From the NCBI GenBank assembly GCA_031396505.1, contig JANNKX010000131.1, positions 1-5,039 on the forward strand: a DNA stretch of 5,039 bases, in the 5' to 3' direction. Both the position numbers and the translations under genes were made by a program. Source of the DNA: JAAFHS01 sp031396505 (GTDB taxonomy: Bacteria; Pseudomonadota; Alphaproteobacteria; Rhodobacterales; Rhodobacteraceae). Shown one piece after another: positions 1 through 5,039 of this stretch (its first letter is position 1; the number at the start of each line of letters is the position of its first letter). The notes beneath the pieces are model-generated. The model worked only from the letters and a program-made list of their open reading frames with translations. It ran no database searches and was not told the DNA's origin.

Positions 1-1
1 G

Positions 2-172
2 GTCATGTTGTTTGGCGATTTCGGGAAATACTTCGTTCGCAAGGTTGGCGCGCCGATCATCGGGGCCATTCAGGACTAGGATTTCTGGCCGGGCTTTGGT
101 GTTGCGGGCTACATCCGTATCGATGGTGAGCTGGCCGACACCGGCGCCGTCAAGTATCTGCGCAACCTGTAA
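2..172 (+). pseudogene. Major capsid protein, HK97 family, C-terminal end (partial, in-frame amber codon)
   Basis: The window opens inside a gene read in the frame beginning at base 2. The visible end carries the segments APIIGAIQD and DFWPGFGVAGYIRIDGEL, followed by DTGAVKYLRNL and a TAA stop at 170-172. From family knowledge these resemble the C-terminal end of HK97-fold major capsid proteins, the subunit that builds the phage head shell. An in-frame TAG at 77-79 falls between the two segments, and the same frame then continues for 30 recognisable residues, so this is a point nonsense change and not a frameshift. In homologues as I recall them, the residue here is often lysine (QDKDFWPGFG), which one A-to-T change from AAG would explain. 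A product ending at the amber would lose about 30 residues of the conserved end. Decay, suppression or a sequence error are all possible. Most of the gene lies upstream of the window. The gene order downstream supports the capsid identity. Confidence 0.8.
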
Positions 173-185
173 CGTCGGTTTACGA

Positions 186-211
186 AGGGCGGCGGGGTGA
201 CCCGCCGTCTT
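186..211 (+). other. Strong RNA hairpin with GNRA tetraloop after the capsid gene
   Basis: Bases 191-196 (GGCGGG) pair perfectly with 201-206 (CCCGCC) around a GTGA loop at 197-200. In RNA this is a GUGA tetraloop of the GNRA class. Outward the stem continues with C190-G207, G189-U208, G188-C209, G187-U210 and A186-U211, giving 11 pairs of which two are G-U. Only two T residues follow, so it is not a standard intrinsic terminator. It sits 13 bases past the capsid stop and 22 bases before the next start. It could be a partial terminator or a 3' stabilising structure that separates capsid expression from the genes downstream. The structure is seen directly; the role is inference. Confidence 0.5.
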
Positions 212-222
212 GGTGAGGTGAT

Positions 223-227
223 GGGAG
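223..227 (+). promoter_or_regulatory. Shine-Dalgarno site for the gene at 234
   Basis: GGGAG at 223-227 lies 6 bases before the ATG at 234. It decides in favour of that frame over a competing open frame that runs from 197 to 421 and has no such site. Confidence 0.6.
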
Positions 228-233
228 AACGTC

Positions 234-440
234 ATGAAAATGATCAAGGTCAGAATGCTGGTGTCGCGGTCAGGCAACGATGGTGCCGTCGCACCCGGCG
301 ATGTGATCGATGTGCCCGAAAACGAGGTCGCGCCGATGATGGCGGCTGCACAGTGCGAGCCGGTCGAGCCGTTCCGGCCATCGCGCCGGGCATCGGCCGA
401 AAGGGCCGTGCCTGCCGATAGCGCAGAAAAGGCGATCTGA
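234..440 (+). CDS. Small phage protein of unknown function between capsid and connector genes
   Basis: This encodes 68 residues. The N-terminal half (about 1-45) has a pattern common in small proteins next to phage capsid genes: a strand beginning MKMIKVRMLVS, a turn with glycines, then PGDVIDVPENEVAPMMAAAQCEPV. That resembles short beta proteins where a PGD-V-x-VP element is followed by a helix ending near E-P-V. The remainder is a low-complexity tail rich in Arg, Ala and Pro. Its exact role is not known to me; position suggests a head accessory or joining function. The start has a good Shine-Dalgarno site, and the stop overlaps the next gene's start as TGATG (438-442), so the two are probably translationally coupled. 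An alternative frame over 197-421 was judged a shadow because it is Arg/Gly-rich and resembles no family. Confidence 0.7.
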   Translation: MKMIKVRMLVSRSGNDGAVAPGDVIDVPENEVAPMMAAAQCEPVEPFRPSRRASAERAVPADSAEKAI

Positions 441-1015
441 TGCTTTTGCGTCGGACGGTTGCCGCAACAACGTTGCCGGTTTCAATGACGCAGGCGTTGG
501 ACCATCTTCGGATCAGCGAATCCGGACCTACGATCGATGGGACGTTGATCGAGGGTCTGCTGGAAAGCGCGTGTGATCTGGTGGCGGAAATGTCGGGGCG
601 CAGCCTGGCCGCGGAAACATGGGTTGCAGCATATCCATATTTATCGGGTGACTTGCGATTGCCAAAAGGGCCGGTGATCGACGTTACCAGTGTTGGCTAC
701 TTTGATCAGAGTGACATCGCGCAAACCCTGCCTGTAACGGATTTCTATATCTTCACGGATCAGGACTTTACGGTCATGCGACCAAAAACCGGGAAGCAAT
801 GGCCGTCGGCCAGCATTCGTGAAGATTCTGTTTCAGTGACATTTACCGCCGGGTACAGCGTCATACCAGCAGCACTTCGCGCCGCCATTTTGCTGACACT
901 GGGGCACTTGTACGAAAATCGGGAATCAGTGGTTATTGGTTCAACAGCCGTGACGCTGCCTTTGGCTGTGGAAACGCTGATTGGCGCGTACCGCACGGGT
1001 TGGGTTGCTGCATGA
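440..1015 (+). CDS. Head-tail connector protein, phiE125 gp8 / gp6-like
   Basis: This encodes 191 residues, the usual length for this family (TIGR02215-type, related to the HK97 gp6 and SPP1 gp15 connectors). In infected cells such proteins form a ring under the portal that bridges head and tail. Visible hallmarks in order are: a helical N-terminal part with ALDHLRIS near residue 19; a helix ending EMSGRSLAAETW (50-61); the segment LRLPKGPVIDVTSVGYFD (72-89); a Trp-Pro near 121; VTFTAGY (133-139) followed by P143, where homologues have a Pro starting a helix; and LGHLYENRE (154-162), one of the family's most characteristic stretches, leading to a C-terminal LIGAYRTGW. The ATG at 440 overlaps the previous stop, and AAAAGG at 427-432 can serve as a ribosome binding site with 7 bases of spacing. 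Its stop overlaps the next gene's ATG in ATGA at 1012-1015. I recognise no defect. Confidence 0.88.
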   Translation: MLLRRTVAATTLPVSMTQALDHLRISESGPTIDGTLIEGLLESACDLVAEMSGRSLAAETWVAAYPYLSGDLRLPKGPVIDVTSVGYFDQSDIAQTLPVTDFYIFTDQDFTVMRPKTGKQWPSASIREDSVSVTFTAGYSVIPAALRAAILLTLGHLYENRESVVIGSTAVTLPLAVETLIGAYRTGWVAA

Positions 1016-1341
1016 TTGGCCGCATGGATCAGCGCGTCACCCTGCAGCGCCTGACCGAGACGCCAGACGGCAGCGGGGGTCTGGTGCGCGCGTGGGCCGA
1101 TCTGGACAGCAACGCATGCGTCTGGGCGGCTGTAAAGGCCAAAGCAGGGCGCGAGAGCATGATCGAGGGCCGCACGACTGCCACCTATGTGGTGGTATTC
1201 ACGATCTACAACCGCAGCGATCTTTCTGAAAAAGACCGCATTCAGTGGAATGATGAGAGCTACAACATTCGCGGCATCATGCGGACCGGTACCAGGGATC
1301 TGCGGCTGATGATCGAGGCGGAACGCGGGGTCGCGCAGTGA
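1012..1341 (+). CDS. Phage head-tail adaptor (head closure / stopper protein)
   Basis: This encodes 109 residues from the ATG at 1012. It matches the head-tail joining family (PF05521 / TIGR01563, SPP1 gp16 type), whose members bind below the connector ring and close the DNA-filled head. Family signs are MDQRVTLQRLTET at residues 5-17, a Gly/Ser turn, VWAAVKAKAGRE (37-48), and the C-terminal strand pattern with D75-R76-I77, W79, YNIRGI (84-89) and a final strand LRLMIEAER. The 1012 start is preferred because it forms an ATGA overlap with the previous stop. A TTG at 1000 would add four residues, and a second ATG at 1024 would begin directly at MDQRV, which is also typical of the family. No strong ribosome binding site is visible, so coupling to the upstream gene is likely. 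The stop overlaps the next gene's GTG as GTGA. Confidence 0.87.
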   Translation: MIGRMDQRVTLQRLTETPDGSGGLVRAWADLDSNACVWAAVKAKAGRESMIEGRTTATYVVVFTIYNRSDLSEKDRIQWNDESYNIRGIMRTGTRDLRLMIEAERGVAQ

Positions 1342-1751
1342 CCTTTGATGTGACGATCCGTGGTATCGCCGACGTAAACAGGATATTGAAGGAGATCGCG
1401 CCGAACGAGGCCAAGAACCTGATGCGCGCGACGGTGCAGGCAATTGCGGTTGATGTCGCCAAGGCGGCTAAGGATCGCACGCCGGACGATACAGGGCTGC
1501 TTGATAAGTCAATAAAAGCCAAGCGCGAGCGCGGCACGCGGACGACGATCGCCAGTTCGGTTCGGGTGGCTGGTGCCGCATTCTACTGGCGGTTTCTGGA
1601 ATACGGACAAGGGCCTGACAACGTGGAACACGCGATGTTCCTGCAAACGCTGCAGGCGTTGCGGCCTGAGATCGACCGCAAGTATCTGGAAATCTTCACC
1701 GCAAAACTTATCGCGCGGCTGGCACGCAAGCGCCGCGCATCAGGAGGCTGA
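1338..1751 (+). CDS. HK97 gp10-like protein (head-tail junction / tail component)
   Basis: This encodes 137 residues beginning with a GTG that overlaps the upstream stop (GTGA, 1338-1341). It resembles the HK97 gp10 family (PF04883 / TIGR01725), a conserved morphogenesis protein encoded between the head-tail adaptor and the tail terminator. Signs are an N-terminal strand DVTIRGI, a long helix about 16-45, the signature TPDDTGLLDKSI at 48-59 (the family's TP-x-x-TG-x-L-x-xS motif), and AFYWRFLEYGQG at 81-92 (the family's Y-x-x-x-x-E-x-G motif). The segment after the glycine is unusual: most relatives carry a Pro-Phe-Leu-Arg-Pro-like stretch, while here it reads HAMFLQTLQAL. The C-terminus is helical and basic (ARLARKRRAS). 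It ends within the ribosome binding site of the following gene, one base before its ATG. Confidence 0.84.
   Translation: MTFDVTIRGIADVNRILKEIAPNEAKNLMRATVQAIAVDVAKAAKDRTPDDTGLLDKSIKAKRERGTRTTIASSVRVAGAAFYWRFLEYGQGPDNVEHAMFLQTLQALRPEIDRKYLEIFTAKLIARLARKRRASGG
1742..1747 (+). promoter_or_regulatory. Shine-Dalgarno site for the tail completion gene
   Basis: AGGAGG at 1742-1747, a full consensus, lies 5 bases before the ATG at 1753 and inside the last codons of the upstream gene. It fixes the start of the DUF3168 gene, whose frame is open much further upstream (to at least 1573). Confidence 0.75.
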
Positions 1752-1752
1752 C

Positions 1753-2148
1753 ATGTCTGCCGAAATTGACCTGCAAAAGGCCATTTTTCAGGCCCTGTCA
1801 GGTCTTGGCTTGACGGTTTACGATGCGGCGCCACAAGCGATTGACGGCGGGTCAGATGCGAACTGGCCCTATGTGGAGATCGGATTCATCTCGATGGCGG
1901 CGTTTGATACGGCGAATTCCACCGGGTTTGACGCTGTGGCGCGCATTCACACGCGCAGCAAGACGGGCAGTATGGCGGAATGCAAAGGCATTCAGGGCCA
2001 GATCTATGAGCGCCTGCACCGCGGTGGACTGACCCTGACCGGGCTGCAGGTTGTGACCATGCAGCGTGAACTATCCCGGTGTGACCGGGTGCCGGACAGC
2101 ACAATGCACGGCGTCTGCGAATACCGCGTCATCCTCGACAAAATCTGA
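1753..2148 (+). CDS. DUF3168 family tail completion / tail terminator protein
   Basis: This encodes 131 residues. It fits the DUF3168 family (PF11367), related to the tail completion proteins that cap the head-proximal end of a siphovirus tail and dock it to the closed head. Visible features are an N-terminal helix DLQKAIFQALSGLG, then VYDAAPQ, the characteristic WPYVEIGF strand (about residues 38-45), a central strand with the polar run HTRSKTGS, a helix (MAECKGIQGQIYERLHRG), and a terminal strand ending CEYRVILDKI. In homologues the central and last strands likewise alternate with the helix. The start is fixed by the consensus ribosome binding site. It is separated from the tail tube gene by 33 bases carrying a new ribosome binding site, so the tail tube can be translated independently. 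Gene order (gp10-like, DUF3168, tail tube) strongly supports the call. Confidence 0.86.
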   Translation: MSAEIDLQKAIFQALSGLGLTVYDAAPQAIDGGSDANWPYVEIGFISMAAFDTANSTGFDAVARIHTRSKTGSMAECKGIQGQIYERLHRGGLTLTGLQVVTMQRELSRCDRVPDSTMHGVCEYRVILDKI

Positions 2149-2167
2149 ACCCCCACAATCATCTGAC

Positions 2168-2173
2168 AGGAGT
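2168..2173 (+). promoter_or_regulatory. Shine-Dalgarno site for the tail tube gene
   Basis: AGGAGT at 2168-2173 sits 8 bases before the ATG at 2182. It is one of the clearest independent starts in the window, consistent with high demand for the tube subunit. Confidence 0.7.
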
Positions 2174-2181
2174 AACCTACC

Positions 2182-2580
2182 ATGGCAAAAAATGCCGGGC
2201 GTCTTGCCGTATTGTCCAAAACCGCGACACCGATTGCCGGTGTGCGTGTCAGCACCATCAAGTGGGCGGCGGAATCCATTGATGTGACCGACAAGGATTC
2301 GGCGGGCATCATCGAGCTGCTTGCCGCCGTTGCAAGCCAGCAGATCACCCTGACCTGTGACGGTGTGTATTCGTCGCCCGTGCTGCGCGATATCGCGTTC
2401 GACACGGCGGCATCGAAGCTGCTGACCGATCTGACGTTTAAGTTTGGCGATGGGCTTGTCGCCAAAGACACGATCAGCGGTAACTTCTTTTTCGGCAGTT
2501 ACGAAGAGGCGAACCCGCATGACGCGGAAAGCACGTTCACCTGCGAATTTATGTCGTCCGGCGCATGGACGTTCAGCTGA
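2182..2580 (+). CDS. Major tail (tube) protein, TP901-1 type
   Basis: This encodes 132 residues. It resembles the TP901-1-type major tail protein (PF06199 / TIGR02126), the subunit that polymerises as rings around the tape measure to build the non-contractile tail. The sequence begins MAKNAGRLAVLS, then has ESIDVTDKDSAGIIELLA, the family's typical 'sxE-x-IDVT-x-K-DS-x-G' element near residues 31-48. This is followed by alternating strands (QQITLTCDGVY, LTDLTFKFGDG, DTISGNFFFGSYE) and a C-terminal strand (STFTCEFMSSGAWTF), as expected for the beta-sandwich tube fold. Length is near the usual size. It has its own strong ribosome binding site. The stop overlaps the next start as TGATG at 2578-2582. 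It looks intact. Confidence 0.88.
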   Translation: MAKNAGRLAVLSKTATPIAGVRVSTIKWAAESIDVTDKDSAGIIELLAAVASQQITLTCDGVYSSPVLRDIAFDTAASKLLTDLTFKFGDGLVAKDTISGNFFFGSYEEANPHDAESTFTCEFMSSGAWTFS

Positions 2581-2960
2581 TGAAAGCCATCCGGTTGAAG
2601 TTTCGCGGCGAGGAATTCCTGATTCCCGCCACACAGGCCTTTGAGATCGGGGCCCAGGTTGAAGATATTGTAACCCTTGGCGAGATCGCGTCCTGGGGGG
2701 CAAAGGTTCCGTTTTTCAAGGTTGCGCGGTGCTTTGGCGCGATGCTGCGTTTTGCGGGTTGCAAGGCAACGGATGCCGAGGTGTTCCAGGACATGATGGA
2801 CAGTATTGCCAAATTTGGCCGCGCCAACAAAGGCGGCGCTGCTGATGTGATGGATGTGCCAGCCTTGGCGGCGGTGTCGGCGCTGACATCCTGCCTGATG
2901 GGTGGGGCGCCCCTGACTGAAGAGGCTGAAGAAACACCGGAAAAGCCGTCCGCTTCGTAA
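2580..2960 (+). CDS. Tail assembly chaperone, GTA-gp10-like
   Basis: This encodes 126 residues from the ATG at 2580, which forms a TGATG overlap with the tail tube stop. An in-frame ATG at 2565 would add five residues but lies inside the tube gene and has no ribosome binding site. The protein begins MKAIRLKFRGEEFLIPATQAFEIG, a beta start then a helix, as in the gene-transfer-agent gp10-type chaperones (PF11836-like). A helical domain rich in hydrophobic residues follows (about 25-110), with an acidic tail EEAEETPEKPSAS. Such proteins lie between tube and tape measure genes and keep the tape measure soluble until the tube assembles, as lambda gpG does. The family assignment is by position and pattern and is less firm than for its neighbours. 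The TAA stop at 2958-2960 overlaps the beginning of a second chaperone-type frame in the -1 register. Confidence 0.72.
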   Translation: MKAIRLKFRGEEFLIPATQAFEIGAQVEDIVTLGEIASWGAKVPFFKVARCFGAMLRFAGCKATDAEVFQDMMDSIAKFGRANKGGAADVMDVPALAAVSALTSCLMGGAPLTEEAEETPEKPSAS

Positions 2961-2967
2961 AGACGGC
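2945..2967 (+). other. Inverted repeats across the chaperone gene junction
   Basis: GCCGTC at 2945-2950 and GACGGC at 2962-2967 form a perfect 6-base stem over an 11-base loop that contains the TAA stop. Flanking AAA (2941-2943) and TTT (2969-2971) could add three pairs beyond one mismatch. A competing 7-base stem pairs 2960-2966 (AAGACGG) with 2986-2992 (CCGTCTT). The first resembles a terminator but has only three T residues and lies inside coding sequence. It may influence reinitiation, frameshifting or nothing at all. Confidence 0.35.
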
Positions 2968-3178
2968 CTTTCAAACAGCAGTCACCCGTCTTGCCGTGCA
3001 GCCGTCCGAATTCTGGCGGATGGCCCCGGATCATTTCTGGTGGCTGCTTGAAACGCTGTCCCCGCCGAAAACGTCGGGGCTGAGTAAGGCGGAACAAAAA
3101 GAATTGCGGGCCATGTTGGCCGAGGCCGAAAGGGCGCACGAATGTCAAATGTTGTCGGCGAAATCGTCATCGATGTGA
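2960..3178 (+). CDS. Second tail assembly chaperone frame (Phage_TAC_6-like), start codon missing or frameshift-expressed
   Basis: The frame open from 2930 to 3178 encodes the pattern FQTAVTRLAVQPSEFWRM, then a Trp-Trp (HFWWLLE), and a charged C-terminal helix (LSKAEQKELRAMLAEAERAHE). This resembles the small tail assembly chaperones of Phage_TAC_6 type (PF09550), usually about 60-70 residues and encoded just before the tape measure. No ATG, GTG or TTG precedes this block. The first conventional start is a GTG at 2996, which has no ribosome binding site and would cut off the first helix (FQTAVTRLA). At 2960-2962 the codon is AAG, overlapping the upstream stop as TAAAG. A single base (T at 2961) would give TAATG, the same coupling used elsewhere here, and a 72-residue protein. 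Otherwise a -1 frameshift from the upstream gene could produce a fused product of about 199 residues. The end overlaps the tape measure start by 37 bases. Confidence 0.55.
   Translation, partial: KTAFQTAVTRLAVQPSEFWRMAPDHFWWLLETLSPPKTSGLSKAEQKELRAMLAEAERAHECQMLSAKSSSM
3129..3134 (+). promoter_or_regulatory. Shine-Dalgarno-like site for the tape measure gene
   Basis: AAAGGG at 3129-3134 lies 7 bases before the ATG at 3142, inside the upstream frame. It supports the 3142 start even though this creates a 37-base overlap. Confidence 0.5.
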
Positions 3179-5039
3179 CGGCCGACATCGGCCCCCTTGT
3201 CCGTCAGATGGGCAATGCCAGCGGGGCCATGAGCGGGCTGCAGGGCGCGGCGGATCGCATGGGCCGTGGGTTGGGCCGCGTCGGGGCCGCAACGACCGCG
3301 TTAGGGCAGAAAATGAGCCTTATCACAGTGGCGATTGCCGGAGTGACAGCGGGTGCAGTAGCGCTTGTGCGCAATGCTGCGTCGATGGGTGACGCCATCG
3401 GCGATGCGTCCGCCGCAGCGGGCATGTCGACAACCAGTTTTCAGGAAATGCGCTTTGCCTTGAAAGAGGCGGCGGATATGTCGGATGAAGAATTCGCATC
3501 CGCAATGACCAAGCTGAACAAGACGCTTGGCGAGGCGCGCGCGGGTTCGGCGTCTGCCATTGCGGCGTTCGAGGCAATCGGCGTGAGCCAAGCGCAGATT
3601 GCGGATGGATCGTTCAGCACGGACGCCGCGCTGAATGCGTTCATCGCCAAGATGGAGGGAACGACAGACCCAGCGATTGCAGCGGCATTGGCGACCGACC
3701 TGTTTGGCAGGTCTGGTGCTGGCCTCGGGGCGATGCTTTCGGGTGTGCCGGGGCAGGTTGGCGCGCTGGTAGACCGGGCCCGCGAGTTGGGCGTCGTGAT
3801 GGGGCCGGATGCGGTGCGGGCGGCTGGCGAATTCGATCAGAAGATGAAAGAACTGGGCCTGCAGTTTGAAGTGACCAAGATGAAGCTGGCTGCGGTACTG
3901 TTGCCCGTTCTGGTCGACGAGCTGCTCCCATTTTTGCAGAAAACCATCATCCCGGCGATTAACAGGGTAATTGAGACCATCGGCGAATGGATTACCGCGT
4001 TTGGAAATCTGCCGGATAGCATTCAGACTTTCGTGGGGATCATGGCGACAGCGTTCGGTGTGGGCGGGCCTGTCCTGATTGCCATTGGTGCACTTTCATC
4101 GGGCATTGCCGCAGTATCATCGGTTATCGTAGCAGCGTTTGCTGTGGGCGGAACTGTGCTGAGCGCTATTGGTGCCGTGTCATCGGCTATTGTGGCATTG
4201 ATCGCCGCAACCGGCCCCGTGGGACTATTCATCGTGGCGGCGGGCCTTTTGGCGGCGGCATGGGTGGCCTTTGGCGACGAAATAAAGGCGGCAGTTGGGA
4301 TCGCGATTGACTACATCATCGGCAAGTTTGAAGCGTTCCTTGCCCTGCTGCAGTCCGTGATTGACAAAGCTATTGCGGTAAAAACAGCCGTGACAGATGC
4401 CCTTTCATCCGGGCGCACCGAAATGAACGATGGCAGTGGCGCTCAAGGCATGGGCGGTGCCATGGATGAATTCGGCGGGGGGATGTTCCAGGGCCAAGAG
4501 GGCGGCGGCACGGGTGGAGCCGTGGCCGACGGTTTTGTCGACGGCGTGGTCAACCGGCTGGCCGAGCGGCGGCCGGTACTGGATGCCGCGTTTCAATCGG
4601 TCACCGATCTGGCCAATGAGCGGTTCCAGACGCATTCGCCGTCGCGCGTGTTTCAGGAGATCGGGCAGTGGATCGGCGAGGGTCTTGCCGGCGGGATCAG
4701 CGACAGTCAGGCGATGGTCGCCACAGCCGTGGGCACGCTGGGCACGGCGGCGGAACAGTCCACCAGCCAGATGGTGTCGGGTGTGCTGGGCAGCCTTGGC
4801 ACGCTGTTCAACGGATCAAAGAAGTTCGCCGCGGCACAGGCGCTGGTGAATGCGTGGGCGGGTGCCAGTGAGGCGCTGAAGCTGCCGTTCCCGGCCAACC
4901 TTGCCGCCTTTGCCAAGGTGCTTGCAACAGGCCTCGGCGCGGTAAAGAACATCAACAGCGCAAAGCCGGGTTCAACCGGCGGCGCGGGCAGTGCAGCAGG
5001 CGGCGGCTCGCCGTTCGCGCAAGCGCCGGTCCGGCTAGA
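3142..5039 (+). CDS. Phage tail tape measure protein (partial, 3' end outside window)
   Basis: The frame from the ATG at 3142 has no stop through base 5039, giving at least 632 residues. Tape measure proteins lie inside the tail tube, set its length and are thought to be released during DNA entry. In order one sees: MSNVVGEIVIDVTADIGPLV and an amphipathic N-terminal region (to about 57); a hydrophobic stretch at 58-76; the domain SMGDAIGDASAAAGMSTTSFQEM and on, with a typical DLFGRSGAGL; EFDQKMKELGLQF to NLPDSIQTF (230-297), a recurrent tape-measure segment; a long hydrophobic region 296-377 with an internal duplication; a glycine-rich linker (431-461); SPSRVFQEIGQWIGEGL beginning at 499, a well-known tape-measure motif; and a lambda gpH-like KKFAAAQALVNAWAGASEAL block, followed by a Gly/Ser/Ala-rich tail. 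The latter suggests the true end is near. At roughly 1.5 angstrom per residue the tail would be at least about 95 nm. Confidence 0.92.
   Translation, partial: MSNVVGEIVIDVTADIGPLVRQMGNASGAMSGLQGAADRMGRGLGRVGAATTALGQKMSLITVAIAGVTAGAVALVRNAASMGDAIGDASAAAGMSTTSFQEMRFALKEAADMSDEEFASAMTKLNKTLGEARAGSASAIAAFEAIGVSQAQIADGSFSTDAALNAFIAKMEGTTDPAIAAALATDLFGRSGAGLGAMLSGVPGQVGALVDRARELGVVMGPDAVRAAGEFDQKMKELGLQFEVTKMKLAAVLLPVLVDELLPFLQKTIIPAINRVIETIGEWITAFGNLPDSIQTFVGIMATAFGVGGPVLIAIGALSSGIAAVSSVIVAAFAVGGTVLSAIGAVSSAIVALIAATGPVGLFIVAAGLLAAAWVAFGDEIKAAVGIAIDYIIGKFEAFLALLQSVIDKAIAVKTAVTDALSSGRTEMNDGSGAQGMGGAMDEFGGGMFQGQEGGGTGGAVADGFVDGVVNRLAERRPVLDAAFQSVTDLANERFQTHSPSRVFQEIGQWIGEGLAGGISDSQAMVATAVGTLGTAAEQSTSQMVSGVLGSLGTLFNGSKKFAAAQALVNAWAGASEALKLPFPANLAAFAKVLATGLGAVKNINSAKPGSTGGAGSAAGGGSPFAQAPVRL
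4051..4200 (+). repeat. Imperfect tandem duplication in the tape measure hydrophobic region
   Basis: Bases 4051-4116 and 4135-4200 encode matching 22-residue units, AFGVGGPVLIAIGAL... and AFAVGGTVLSAIGAV..., at residues 304-325 and 332-353. The period is 84 bases (28 residues). By hand count 15 of 22 residues and 49 of 66 bases agree. Each unit carries VGG, AIGA and SS at the same places. It looks like an in-frame duplication that has since diverged. Confidence 0.6.

Noticed and set aside
2..172. Genome-wide recoding of TAG as an amino acid
   Set aside because: All complete genes in the window end in TGA or TAA and none of the intact ones contains an in-frame TAG; one isolated amber is better explained by mutation, suppression or error.
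197..421. Alternative forward frame of 74 residues
   Set aside because: It overlaps the small gene at 234, lacks a ribosome binding site, and is an Arg/Gly-rich sequence; the 234 frame has a good Shine-Dalgarno site and a TGATG coupling to the next gene.
760..1443. Long antisense open frame of 227 residues
   Set aside because: It lies opposite three well-supported, overlapping phage genes, is rich in Arg, Ser, Pro and His as expected for a shadow frame in GC-rich DNA, and has no recognisable motif.
2941..2971. Intrinsic terminator between the two chaperone frames
   Set aside because: A stem of six pairs with flanking A and T runs is present, but only three T residues follow and it lies inside coding sequence ahead of the essential tape measure gene, so termination here is unlikely.
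2071..3148. Antisense open frames of 210 and 191 residues (2071-2703 and 2573-3148)
   Set aside because: Both run opposite the tail tube and chaperone genes, overlap each other, and have shadow-like composition with no family resemblance.
4430..4871. Forward open frames of 139 and 67 residues within the tape measure gene
   Set aside because: The tape measure frame is continuous across this region and carries recognisable motifs (SPSRVFQEIG); these frames are Arg/Trp/Ser-rich shadows.

Overview
This window is part of the late, structural operon of a tailed, siphovirus-type phage, most likely a prophage. It covers the head-to-tail junction and the start of the tail module. All genes lie on the + strand. 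The moderately GC-rich composition and the protein types (HK97-like capsid end, phiE125 gp8-type connector, TP901-1-type tail tube, GTA-gp10-like and Phage_TAC_6-like chaperones) suggest an alphaproteobacterial host, plausibly Rhodobacterales. That assignment rests on recalled family resemblance, not on a search.

Layout: (1) 2-172, the C-terminal end of an HK97-fold major capsid protein, interrupted by an in-frame amber codon at 77-79. (2) 173-233, a short spacer with a strong GNRA-capped hairpin. (3) 234-440, a small conserved-type phage protein of unknown role. (4) 440-1015, a head-tail connector of the phiE125 gp8 type. (5) 1012-1341, a head-tail adaptor (stopper). (6) 1338-1751, an HK97 gp10-like protein. 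(7) 1753-2148, a DUF3168 tail completion/terminator protein. (8) 2182-2580, the major tail (tube) protein. (9) 2580-2960, a tail assembly chaperone. (10) 2960-3178, a second small chaperone-type frame without a usable conventional start. (11) 3142 to the window end, a tape measure protein still open at base 5039.

The proteins form one assembly line. Connector, adaptor and gp10-like protein close the filled head. The DUF3168 protein caps the tail. Tube subunits polymerise around the tape measure protein, which the two chaperone frames hold soluble. Genes are packed tightly: most junctions are TGATG, ATGA or GTGA overlaps, and clear Shine-Dalgarno sites mark fresh starts at 234, 1753, 2182 and 3142. 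I see no promoter inside the window, which fits transcription from an upstream late promoter.

The main anomalies are the capsid amber codon and the second chaperone frame. In the latter, the expected start codon reads AAG within TAAAG, exactly where a TAATG overlap would restore a good gene. Together they suggest either a decaying prophage or recoding (amber suppression, -1 frameshifting). The window otherwise looks like an ordinary phage morphogenesis module; I found no sign of an undescribed system, RNA gene, CRISPR array, insertion sequence or attachment site.
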